DNA from: Actinomadura sp. K4S16
GTDB taxonomy: Bacteria > Actinomycetota > Actinomycetes > Streptosporangiales > Streptosporangiaceae
DNA: 64,000 nt
Assembly: GCF_008327685.1 (NCBI RefSeq)
Contig: NZ_BDDE01000010.1
Coordinates: 62,001-126,000, forward strand
Direction of reading: 5' to 3'
Within the stretch, counting starts at the first letter, position 1. Each line of letters starts with the position of its first letter. The position numbers were made by a program, and so were the translations under genes. Shown one piece after another: positions 43,302-51,151 of the stretch. The notes below the pieces were generated by a model that did no database searches, had not been told where the DNA came from, and was given only the letters and a program-made list of their open reading frames with translations.

Positions 43302-43613
43302 TTACGCCGGGCCTGGCACGTGCTGGAGCACGGTGGTGATCTGCCAGTCGACGCTGGAGTGGTCGATGGTGTCGTGCACGGGCGAACCCGACATCTCACC
43401 AGTGATGCCGGCCGCGCCCGAGCGGGCGTGCTCGGGGCTGTCGTAGGCCACGATGTCGATGATGCGGCCGTCCGCGGTCTCGACAATGCGGCGCCAAAGG
43501 AACCCGGGCCGGCGCTTCAGGTACTCGTTGATGTCATCGTTCGCCTTGACGAAGTCGGCGGACGTGAGACCGTCGGCCGGCCGCAGTGTGGTCACTTCCA
43601 ACGTCTCGGTCAT
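43302..43613 (-). CDS. Small ferredoxin-fold protein, antibiotic-biosynthesis-monooxygenase-like
   Basis: The 103-residue protein begins TETLEVTTLRPADGLTSADF and continues with KANDDINEYLKRRPGFLWRR, IVETADGRIIDIVAYDS, and an HARSGAAGITGEM helix. That alternation of beta and alpha with an RPGF-x-WRR strand is typical of ABM/Dabb-like dimeric alpha-beta barrels, but no catalytic residues identify a reaction. AGGAG lies a few bases before the ATG at 43613; longer in-frame extension to 43739 is not protein-like. It is divergent from a hydrolase operon and shares a 13-bp upstream element with the SDR gene. Confidence 0.72.
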   Translation of the reverse strand: MTETLEVTTLRPADGLTSADFVKANDDINEYLKRRPGFLWRRIVETADGRIIDIVAYDSPEHARSGAAGITGEMSGSPVHDTIDHSSVDWQITTVLQHVPGPA

Positions 43614-43919
43614 TTCTGCTCCTGGTCGCTGTTCGTGGCGGTGGCCTCGGAGTGTCGGCGCCGGACGATTGCGCTTCCGAGCGGCCTCGGTCATCGTGTG
43701 CCGCACGAACGCGCTCCAACATCGGTCAAATGACCGCATGTGCCGTCAGGACGGCAGGGGCGCCCAGTTCCGGGTGCGCGTCGTGCGCAGCGCCGAGCCC
43801 TGATCGGCGAAGACGGCTGCGAGCAACGGCCGGTCCCGGTTAGGTCATCCAACTGATGTTGGGCGTCCCCGCCGCACGAAGACTGGTCGCAGCAACCGCA
43901 CCAGCCAGGAGGGCACGTC
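43614..43919. promoter_or_regulatory. Divergent control region of the ABM-like gene and hydrolase operon
   Basis: This 306-bp gap holds three marks. A perfect palindrome CGGTCA-AA-TGACCG lies at 43723-43736. The minus-strand element TTTGACCGATGTT at 43718-43730 overlaps it and recurs exactly upstream of the SDR gene. CCAAC-TGAT-GTTGG (about 43849-43862), about 60 bp before the hydrolase ATG, has the same GATGTTGG core. These are candidate binding sites for the LuxR regulator encoded downstream. No gene is seen. Confidence 0.55.
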
Positions 43920-44753
43920 ATGACCAAGCTGAGCGTCGGCCGGGAGAACGGCCACGACATCGAGATCCACTTCGAGGACCACGGCAGCGGCCGGCCCGTC
44001 GTCCTCATCCACGGGTTCCCCCTCGACGGCCGGTCCTGGGACAAGCAGGAGCGCGTCCTGCTCGAGGCCGGGCACCGGGTCGTCTCCTACGACCGCCGGG
44101 GGTTCGGCGAGTCCAGCCGCACCACGGTCGGGTTCGACTACGACACCTTCGCCGACGACCTGCACGCGCTGCTCGAACACCTAGACCTGCGCGACGTCGT
44201 CCTGGTCGGGTTCTCCATGGGGACCGGCGAGGTCGTCCGGTACCTCGGCCGCCACGGCTCCGACCGGATCGGCAAGGTCGCGCTGCTGGCGACCGTCCCG
44301 CCGTACCTGCTCAAGGCCGACGACAACCCCGAGGGCGTGGACCGCGAGGTGTTCGAGGGCATCAAGGCCGCGATCGTCGCCGACCGCCCCGGCTACTTCA
44401 AGGACTTCCTCGACGACTTCTTCAACGTCGACATCCTCGGCGGGACCCGGATCAGCGAGCCCGCCTGGCAGGCCGCCTTCGCCATGGCACTGCAGGCCGG
44501 GCCGTACGCCGTGCACGCGTGCGTGGACACCTGGCTCACCGACTTCCGCGCCGACCTCGCGGCGATCGACGTGCCGGCCCTGGTGGTCCACGGCGACTCC
44601 GACCGCATCCTGCCCTACGAGGCCACGGCCGCGCGCCTGCCGGCGCTCATCCCCGGACTGACGTTCGTCACCGTCAAGGACGGCCCGCACAACATCGCCT
44701 GGACCCACCCGGAGGTCGTCAACCCCGCCCTCCTCGACTTCATCAAGGCCTGA
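43920..44753 (+). CDS. Alpha/beta hydrolase, haloperoxidase-like
   Basis: A 277-residue cytoplasmic hydrolase of the non-heme chloroperoxidase/esterase group. PVVLIHGFPLDGRSW forms the oxyanion region, GFSMGTGE carries nucleophile Ser99, VVHGDSDRILPYE the acid, and GPHNIAWTHPE the base histidine. Such enzymes cleave esters, lactones or C-C bonds and show cofactor-free haloperoxidase activity in vitro. AGGAGGG precedes the ATG. The next gene begins 36 nt downstream, so the two form an operon. Confidence 0.92.
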   Translation: MTKLSVGRENGHDIEIHFEDHGSGRPVVLIHGFPLDGRSWDKQERVLLEAGHRVVSYDRRGFGESSRTTVGFDYDTFADDLHALLEHLDLRDVVLVGFSMGTGEVVRYLGRHGSDRIGKVALLATVPPYLLKADDNPEGVDREVFEGIKAAIVADRPGYFKDFLDDFFNVDILGGTRISEPAWQAAFAMALQAGPYAVHACVDTWLTDFRADLAAIDVPALVVHGDSDRILPYEATAARLPALIPGLTFVTVKDGPHNIAWTHPEVVNPALLDFIKA

Positions 44754-44789
44754 CGGCCGCGGAGCCGCGACACCGAGGAGATCCGAACC

Positions 44790-45797
44790 ATGAGCACATC
44801 GTCCCCGCCCGTCATGCGGGCCCAGATCCTGGCCGCCTTCGGCGAGCCGCTCCAGCTCGCCGAACTGCCGGTGCCCTCGCCGGGCCCCGGCGAGGTGCTG
44901 GTCCGGATCGCGGCGGCCGGCCTCAACCCCCTGGACACCAAGATCGCCGCGGGCGAGGCCGCGCACGCCCGGGTGCGCCCGCCGGCGGTCCTCGGGCTCG
45001 ACGCCTCCGGCGTCGTCGCCGCCACCGGGCCGGGGGTGAGCGGCTTCGGCGTCGGCGACGAGGTCTACGGGATGATCGGCGGCGTCGGCGGGGTGCAGGG
45101 GAGCCTGGCCGAGTACGCCGCGGTGGACGCCTCGCTGCTGGCGCGCAAGCCGGCCCGGTGGACGATGGAGGAGGCCGCCGCGGCGCCGCTGGCGGTCATC
45201 ACCGCCTGGGAGGGGCTGGTCGACCGGGCCCGGGTGGGCGGCGGGGACACGGTCCTCGTCCACGGCGGCGCCGGCGGAGTGGGGCATCTGGCGGTCCAGC
45301 TCGCCGCGGCGAGGGGCGCGCGGGTGTGGGCGACCGGGCACGCCTTTCAGGCCGCGACCCTGCGCCGGCTCGGGGCGGTCCCGATCGACTTCGAAAGCTC
45401 CCCGGTCGAGGAGTACGTGCGCGAGCACACGGGCGGCCTGGGCTTCGACATCGTCTTCGACACGCTGGGAGGCCCGAATCTGGACCGCTCGTTCACAGCG
45501 GTCAAGCGCTACACAGGTCATGTCGTCAGCAGCCTCGGCTGGGGCACCCACAGTCTGGCGCCGCTCTCCTTCCGCGGTGCGAGCTACTCCGGGGTGTTCA
45601 CCCTCCTCCCCCTTCTGGAGGGTGAGGGCAGGGCCGCCCACGGACGGATACTCGCGTCGGCCGCCGCGCTCGCCTCCGAGGGCGCGCTGCATCCGATCCT
45701 CCACGGAGACGGATACGGGTTGCAGGACGCGGACATCGCGCTGAAGGAGGTCGCCCAGGGCGTCCCTGCCGGCAAGGTCGTCGTCCGCCTCACCTAG
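44790..45797 (+). CDS. NADPH:quinone oxidoreductase-like MDR protein
   Basis: A 335-residue zinc-free medium-chain dehydrogenase/reductase. The N-terminal GroES-like part has AAGLNPLDTKIAAG and PAVLGLDASGVV, and the nucleotide fold has VLVHGGAGGVGHLAVQLAAARG, giving NADPH binding. No structural or catalytic zinc cysteines are present. The likely reaction is reduction of a quinone or enone. GAGGAG before the ATG is strong. It follows the hydrolase by 36 nt and precedes the LuxR regulator. Confidence 0.92.
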   Translation: MSTSSPPVMRAQILAAFGEPLQLAELPVPSPGPGEVLVRIAAAGLNPLDTKIAAGEAAHARVRPPAVLGLDASGVVAATGPGVSGFGVGDEVYGMIGGVGGVQGSLAEYAAVDASLLARKPARWTMEEAAAAPLAVITAWEGLVDRARVGGGDTVLVHGGAGGVGHLAVQLAAARGARVWATGHAFQAATLRRLGAVPIDFESSPVEEYVREHTGGLGFDIVFDTLGGPNLDRSFTAVKRYTGHVVSSLGWGTHSLAPLSFRGASYSGVFTLLPLLEGEGRAAHGRILASAAALASEGALHPILHGDGYGLQDADIALKEVAQGVPAGKVVVRLT

Positions 45798-45954
45798 CCG
45801 GAGAGCCGCCGCCGCGGGTCCGGGCCGTCGCCCGTGACGCGCGGCCGGCGGCGTGCCGACGAGCAGGAGACCGTTCCGAGGAGCATGCCGCCCGGCACTT
45901 CGAATACGCTGGTGGCGGTCAGGTTCCCGGTCTCTCGGCCCGCGCTCGAGCCGC

Positions 45955-48765
45955 ATGCCGGGGCTGCGGCCCGACTACGCGGGGGTGCTCGTGGCCGACC
46001 ACGAATCCGGCGGTGGCGCGGCCGAGCGCCTCATCGTGGGGCGGGCGCCGGAGACGGCGGCGCTCACCTCGTTCCTGCGCACCGCCGTCCGCGAGGGCGG
46101 CGCACAGCTCCTCACCGGCGACCCGGGCATGGGCAAGACCGAACTGCTCAACGCCGCCGCGCGGCAGGCCGAGTCGATGGGCGCCCGCGTCCTTCGGGCG
46201 TCCGGCTCCGAGTACGAGACCGGGCTGAGCTTCGCCGGGCTCCACCAGCTCATGCTGCCCGTCGTGGAGACCCTGCCGGAGCTGCCCGGGCACCACCGCG
46301 CCGCGCTGGCGACCGCGCTGGGACTCGATCGCGGAGATCCTCCCAGCCGCCTGGCGCTGACCAGCGCGCTGCTGGACTGGCTGCGCCGCCTGTCCTCGAC
46401 GGCGCCGCTGGTGCTGGTGGTCGACGATCTGCAGTGGGTCGACCGTCCGAGCGTCGTGGTCCTCAACCTGGTGGCCCGCCGGATCGGCGGTCTCCGGGTC
46501 GGCCTGCTGCTGTCACAGCGCACGGGTCACGAGAGCTTCTTCGACCGCGCGTCGGTCCCGGAACTGGCCCTGCCGCCCCTGGGCGACGACGACGCCCTCA
46601 GCCTGCTGCGCCGCCGCCATCCGAACCTGCACTCGTCGGTCCGGCACCGCATCCTCGCCGACGCCGGGGGCAACCCGCTGGCCCTCATCGAACTGCCCCG
46701 CTCGCTGACCGCGGCGCAGGAGAGCGGAGCCGACTTCCTGCCGCCCACCCTGCCGCTCAGCGTCCGGCTGACGTGGCTTTTCGAGCGCCGGGTCTCGGCG
46801 CTGCCCGCGCCCACCCGGCGGCTGCTGCTGCTCGCCGCGCTCGGCGACGGGGACGGCACGGGCCTGACGGAGGTCGTCGCCGGGTCCTCGGCCGACCTGG
46901 CCCCCGCCGAGGTGAGCGGGCTGGCCTCGGTGGACCGGCGGGCCAACCGGCTGCTCTTCGCGCATCCGCTCATCAGGTCCGCGGTCGTCGATCTGGCCAC
47001 CGCGCCCGAGCGCAGGGCCGCCCACCAGCGGCTCGCCCGGCTGGCGGCGGGCCAGGACGTGCGGGCGCTGCACCTGGCCGAAGCGGCCCTCGGCCCCGAC
47101 GACAGGGTCGCCCACCTGCTCGTCGAGGTCGCGGACGCCGCGCTCGAACGCGGTGACACGGTGCAGGCGGTGTCGCTGCTGCTGCGCGCCGCCGACCTGA
47201 CCCTCGACCCGTCCGAGAAGGCCCGCAGCCTGGCCCAGGCCGCCTACATCGGGGCCAACTTCGCCGGCACGCTCGCGGGCGCCCGCGCGCTCCTGGAGCG
47301 GGCCCGGACGGCCGATCCGGGGGTGACGAGCACGTTGCAGGCGTCGAACGCCGCCGCGGCCCATCTGCTCAACAGCGAAGGCGACATCGACACCGCGCAC
47401 AAGATGCTCGTCAGCGCGCTGGACCACGCGGACCCCGTCCCGGAGCACGCCTCCGAGCTGGAAGAGGCGCTGCGCACCCTCATGATGATCTGCACCTTCG
47501 GCGGCCGCCCGGAGCTGTGGAAGCCGTTCGACGAGGCGGTCGCCCGGCTGGCGCCGCTGCTCACCGCACCGTTCAGGCTCGCGGCGGCGACGTTCGGCGA
47601 TCCCGTGCGGTCCGCGCCGGAGCAGTTGCGCGAACTGGACGCACTGGTCGCGGGCCTGGACGAGGAGACCAACGCGATCCTGGTCGTCACGGTCGCCCTC
47701 GCGGGCCAGTACGTCGACCGGGTCCCCCGCGCCGCGCTGGAACGCGCGGCGACCGAGGGCACGAGCGGAGGCGCCGTCGCGCTCGCCGTCCAAGCCCTGA
47801 TCATGCTGGCGGTCGGCGCCTTCCTCGAAGGGCGCTGGGAGGAGGCGGGCGCCCTGGCCGACGAGGGCATCGCCCTCTGCCAGGAGCACGGCTACGAGAT
47901 CCTGGTCTGGGGAGCGCAGAACCCGCGGATGCTGCTGGCCGCCGCCCGGGGCGACTTCGAGTACATCGCCCGTGCGCGCGCTCGGATGCACCAGTGGGCG
48001 ATCCCGCGCAACGCCATGGCCGTGCGCACCTTCACGTCCAACATCGAGGGCTTGGCCGCACTCACCCAGGGACGCCACCAGGACGCGTACGAGCACTACA
48101 CCTCGATCTGCCCGCTGGGCACGTTCCCGCCGCACGAGCAGGTCACGGTCTGGACGGTCATGGACGCCGTCGAGGCCGCCGTGCGCAGCGGCCACGGCGA
48201 CGAGGCCCGCGCGCACGTCCGCGCCGCCGCGAAGGCCGACCTGGCCGGCATCTCGCCCCGGCTCCGCTTCCTGTGCGAAGCCTCCGCCGCGCTGGTGGCG
48301 GACGACGACTCCTATCCCGACCTGTTCGAGCCGCTCGTCTGCGACCCCGGGTCGGCGCGATGGCCGTTCCCGCTGGCCCGCCTCGAACTCGCCTACGGCG
48401 AGCGCCTCCGCAAGGACCGCGCGATGCGAGCCGCCCGTCCTCACCTGGAACGCGCGGGAAGGCTGTTCTCCGATCTCGGCGCGACACCGTGGGCCGAGCG
48501 AGCCGAGGCCGCGCTGCACGCCACCGGCCAGAAGCGGCGCCCGTCCGCCGCAGGACCGGGAGCGGCGCTCACACCCCAGGAACGGCAGATCGCCGAGCTG
48601 GCGGCGACCGGCATGACCAACCGGCAGATCGGCGAACTGCTGTCGCTGTCCCCCCGGACCGTCGGCGCCCACCTCTACCGGGTCTTCCCCAAACTAGGCA
48701 TCGCCTCCCGCGCCGCCCTCCGCGACGCGCTGACCGACATGAGCAACGGGCAAGCCTCCCCGTAG
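45955..48765 (+). CDS. Large LuxR-family STAND ATPase regulator (LAL type)
   Basis: The 936-residue regulator has an N-terminal AAA/STAND ATPase with Walker A GDPGMGKT at 55-62 and Walker B LVLVVDDLQWVD near 148-160. A long helical-repeat middle follows, and a C-terminal LuxR helix-turn-helix ends it (LTPQERQIAELAATGMTNRQ, then IGELLSLSPRTVGAHLYRVF). LAL proteins are usually ATP-dependent activators of neighbouring catabolic or biosynthetic genes. The ATG at 45955 is the first good start after a -10-like TACGCT (45905-45910); 34 further in-frame residues to 45853 are possible but basic and atypical. It sits between the hydrolase-MDR pair and the SDR. Confidence 0.9.
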   Translation: MPGLRPDYAGVLVADHESGGGAAERLIVGRAPETAALTSFLRTAVREGGAQLLTGDPGMGKTELLNAAARQAESMGARVLRASGSEYETGLSFAGLHQLMLPVVETLPELPGHHRAALATALGLDRGDPPSRLALTSALLDWLRRLSSTAPLVLVVDDLQWVDRPSVVVLNLVARRIGGLRVGLLLSQRTGHESFFDRASVPELALPPLGDDDALSLLRRRHPNLHSSVRHRILADAGGNPLALIELPRSLTAAQESGADFLPPTLPLSVRLTWLFERRVSALPAPTRRLLLLAALGDGDGTGLTEVVAGSSADLAPAEVSGLASVDRRANRLLFAHPLIRSAVVDLATAPERRAAHQRLARLAAGQDVRALHLAEAALGPDDRVAHLLVEVADAALERGDTVQAVSLLLRAADLTLDPSEKARSLAQAAYIGANFAGTLAGARALLERARTADPGVTSTLQASNAAAAHLLNSEGDIDTAHKMLVSALDHADPVPEHASELEEALRTLMMICTFGGRPELWKPFDEAVARLAPLLTAPFRLAAATFGDPVRSAPEQLRELDALVAGLDEETNAILVVTVALAGQYVDRVPRAALERAATEGTSGGAVALAVQALIMLAVGAFLEGRWEEAGALADEGIALCQEHGYEILVWGAQNPRMLLAAARGDFEYIARARARMHQWAIPRNAMAVRTFTSNIEGLAALTQGRHQDAYEHYTSICPLGTFPPHEQVTVWTVMDAVEAAVRSGHGDEARAHVRAAAKADLAGISPRLRFLCEASAALVADDDSYPDLFEPLVCDPGSARWPFPLARLELAYGERLRKDRAMRAARPHLERAGRLFSDLGATPWAERAEAALHATGQKRRPSAAGPGAALTPQERQIAELAATGMTNRQIGELLSLSPRTVGAHLYRVFPKLGIASRAALRDALTDMSNGQASP

Positions 48766-48804
48766 CGCTGGACGGCACGGCGCCGCCCGGCCTTCATCGA
48801 GTCG

Positions 48805-48817
48805 TTTGACCGATGTT
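48805..48817 (+). promoter_or_regulatory. 13-bp element upstream of the SDR gene, repeated upstream of the ABM-like gene
   Basis: TTTGACCGATGTT at 48805-48817 lies 60 bp before the SDR start and is identical to the minus-strand element at 43718-43730. The match includes a TTGACC that could be a -35, but no matching -10 is present in either place, so an operator is the better reading. Confidence 0.5.
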
Positions 48818-48877
48818 CGCCACCGCTCCACCGCCGAGGCTGGTCTTCCCTGACCAGTCACACCGCGAGGAGCCCCG

Positions 48878-49615
48878 ATGGACACCGCTTCCGAAGGCAA
48901 GATCGTTCTCATCACCGGCGCGAGCAGCGGCATCGGCGCGGCGACCGCCCGCCGGCTTGCGGCGGACGGCCACCACGTCGTGCTCGGCGCGCGGCGCCTC
49001 GACCGCCTCAAGACGCTCGCCGACGAGATCCGCACCGCCGGCGGCCGGTGCGACCACCGGGAGCTCGACGTGACGAGCCTCGACAGCGTCCGCGCCTTCG
49101 TCGAGGCCGCCCACGACCGGCACGGCCGCGTCGATGTGCTCGTCAACAACGCCGGCGTGATGGCACTGTCGAGGCTGGAGGCCCGGCGCATCGACGAGTG
49201 GAACCAGATGATCGACGTGAACCTGCGGGGCACCCTGCACGGGATCGCCGCCGTCCTCCCCCTCATGCGCGCCCGGGGCACCGGTCACATCGTCAACGTC
49301 GCCTCGACGTCCGCCCACCGGGTCGACCCCACGGCCGCGGTCTACTGCGCCACCAAGTACGCGGTGTGGGCGCTCTCGGAGGGGCTGCGGCAGGAAAGCC
49401 GGGACATCCGCGTGACCGTCGTGAGCCCCGGATTCACCCAGTCGGAACTCACCGACCGCGGCGGTGCCCCGGAGGCGCAGGCCGCCGCCCGGGCCGCCGC
49501 CGAACAACTCGCCATCCCGGCCTCCGCCATCGCCGACTCCATCGCGTACGCGATCGCCCAGCCGGCCGACGTCGACGTCAACGAACTCATCATCCGCCCC
49601 ACCGCCCAAACCTGA
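48878..49615 (+). CDS. Short-chain dehydrogenase/reductase
   Basis: A 245-residue classical SDR. The cofactor loop is ITGASSGIG (12-20), the NNAG motif is near 90-93, and the catalytic residues are Ser143, Tyr156 and Lys160 (YCATK). An Arg pair after the second strand (GARRLDR) favours NADPH. It probably reduces a carbonyl or oxidises an alcohol in the same small pathway as the neighbouring hydrolase and MDR. GAGGAG upstream of the ATG is adequate. It ends the co-directional run that starts at 43920. Confidence 0.92.
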   Translation: MDTASEGKIVLITGASSGIGAATARRLAADGHHVVLGARRLDRLKTLADEIRTAGGRCDHRELDVTSLDSVRAFVEAAHDRHGRVDVLVNNAGVMALSRLEARRIDEWNQMIDVNLRGTLHGIAAVLPLMRARGTGHIVNVASTSAHRVDPTAAVYCATKYAVWALSEGLRQESRDIRVTVVSPGFTQSELTDRGGAPEAQAAARAAAEQLAIPASAIADSIAYAIAQPADVDVNELIIRPTAQT

Positions 49616-49728
49616 CCCGCACCGGGAACAACACGCCCTGCACCCCACCGGCTCGCCTGGAGACCGCCGGGGTGGGCGTCACCGGTTTGTAAGGAGCATC
49701 AGGCGGTTGCGTCGTTAGCGTGGCCTGC

Positions 49729-50277
49729 ATGAAGAAGTTGATCGTGGTCGGGATCGTGTTGCTCCTGGCCGGGTGCGGGGGCGGCGGGGCTACGGGCGCC
49801 GCGGAGCCGGGCGGTTCGGCGGCCGGGAGCCCGTCCGCGGCGGCGTCCGGCGCGGCGGGCGAGCGCGCTCCCGCGCCGTTGCGCTTCCAGGGCGAGACGC
49901 TGGACGGCAAGCCGTTCGACGGCGCGAGCCTGGCGGGCAGGCCGGCGGTGTTCTGGTTCTGGGCGCCCTGGTGCCCGAACTGCCTCGCCGAGGGCCCGGA
50001 CGTCGCCGAGGCCGCCGCGAAGTACGGGGACAAGGTCTCCTTCGTCGGCATCGGCGGCCTGGAGAAGGACGCGGGCAAGCTGAAGGGGTTCGTCTCGCGC
50101 ACGGGCACCCGGGACCTCGTCCAGCTGGACGACCGCACCGGCAAGCTGTACTCCCACTTCGGGGTGACCACGCAGTCGTCGTACGTGTTCATGGCACCCG
50201 ACGGGACGAAGAGCAAGGCCTCCGGCCCGCTCGACGGCGCCGCGCTGCGCCGGCACGTCGACGCGCTCCTCGGCTGA
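49729..50277 (+). CDS. Thioredoxin-fold lipoprotein (TlpA/ResA-like)
   Basis: The 182-residue protein has a lipoprotein signal (KKLIVVGIVLLLAGC, Cys16), a Gly/Ala/Ser spacer and a redoxin domain with WAPWCPNC (Cys82, Cys85). A cis-proline-like TQSSYVFMAPDG follows later. It should be an extracytoplasmic thiol oxidoreductase kept reduced by the adjacent CcdA. The ATG at 49729 has -10-like TAGCGT seven bases upstream, suggesting leaderless translation; an upstream GTG/ATG pair would break the lipobox distance. The next gene starts 3 nt after its stop. Confidence 0.92.
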   Translation: MKKLIVVGIVLLLAGCGGGGATGAAEPGGSAAGSPSAAASGAAGERAPAPLRFQGETLDGKPFDGASLAGRPAVFWFWAPWCPNCLAEGPDVAEAAAKYGDKVSFVGIGGLEKDAGKLKGFVSRTGTRDLVQLDDRTGKLYSHFGVTTQSSYVFMAPDGTKSKASGPLDGAALRRHVDALLG

Positions 50278-50280
50278 TCC

Positions 50281-51150
50281 GTGCAGAGGGAGATCTCGCT
50301 CGCGCTGGCCGCCGGGTCGGTGGCGGCGTTCAACCCGTGCGGCTTCGCGCTGCTGCCGTCCTACCTGACGCTGCTGGTCGCGGCGCCCGGCGCGGGCGGC
50401 GTCCGGCGGGCGCTTCGGCTGTCGGTCGCGATGACCGCGGGGTTCGTCACCGTGTTCGGCGCGTTCGGGCTGCTGATATCGGTGGCCGCGACCTCGATCC
50501 AGCAGTACCTGCCCTGGTTCACCATCGTCGTGGGCGTGGCCCTGGTCGCGCTGGGCGCATGGCTCGCGGCCGGGCGGGAGCTCCTGCTCCGGCTGCCGCG
50601 GCTCCGCGTGGGCGGGCTGTCGGGGTCCCTCGCGGGGCTCTACGGGTACGGCGTCTCCTACGCCGTCGCCTCGCTGTCGTGCACCATCGCACCGTTCCTG
50701 GCCGTCACCGGGCTGGTGTCCGGCGGGACCGGGGCGGTCGCGGGGCTGGCGGCGTTCGCCGCCTACGGCGTCGGCATGGGACTGGTCGTGGGCCTGCTGT
50801 CGATGCTGGTGGCGCTGGCGCGCGACGCCGCCGTGGCGCGCACCCGCCGGATCCTGCCGCACGTCTCGCGCGCAAGCGGTGTCCTTCTGGTGGTGGCGGG
50901 ACTCTACGTCGCCTACTACGGCTGGTACGAGGCGCGGGTCCTCGCGGGCGCCCCGGCCCGCTCCTCCGTCGTCGGCGCCGCCGCCGAGATCCAGGGCGCG
51001 CTGTCGGACTGGGTGGACCGGCTCGGGATCTGGTGGATCGCCGCGGCCTTCGCCGCCCTCACGGCCGGGACCGCGGCGGCGCGCATGCTGCGGCGCCACC
51101 GGACGGCCGGGCCGGCCGCGGAGACGGAGCCGGCGGGCCGTCCGGGCTGA
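50281..51150 (+). CDS. CcdA-like transmembrane electron carrier
   Basis: A 289-residue membrane protein with about six to seven helices. Two conserved cysteines lie in helices: Cys20 in FNPCGFALLPSY and Cys134 in SLSCTIAPFL, as in CcdA/DsbD-beta proteins that move electrons from cytoplasmic thioredoxin across the membrane. A soluble C-terminal tail is added. The GTG start is 3 nt after the lipoprotein thioredoxin gene, which is its expected partner; together they form a two-gene reductive path. The stop lies 1 nt from that of the convergent SARP gene. Confidence 0.9.
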   Translation: MQREISLALAAGSVAAFNPCGFALLPSYLTLLVAAPGAGGVRRALRLSVAMTAGFVTVFGAFGLLISVAATSIQQYLPWFTIVVGVALVALGAWLAAGRELLLRLPRLRVGGLSGSLAGLYGYGVSYAVASLSCTIAPFLAVTGLVSGGTGAVAGLAAFAAYGVGMGLVVGLLSMLVALARDAAVARTRRILPHVSRASGVLLVVAGLYVAYYGWYEARVLAGAPARSSVVGAAAEIQGALSDWVDRLGIWWIAAAFAALTAGTAAARMLRRHRTAGPAAETEPAGRPG

Positions 51151-51151
51151 G

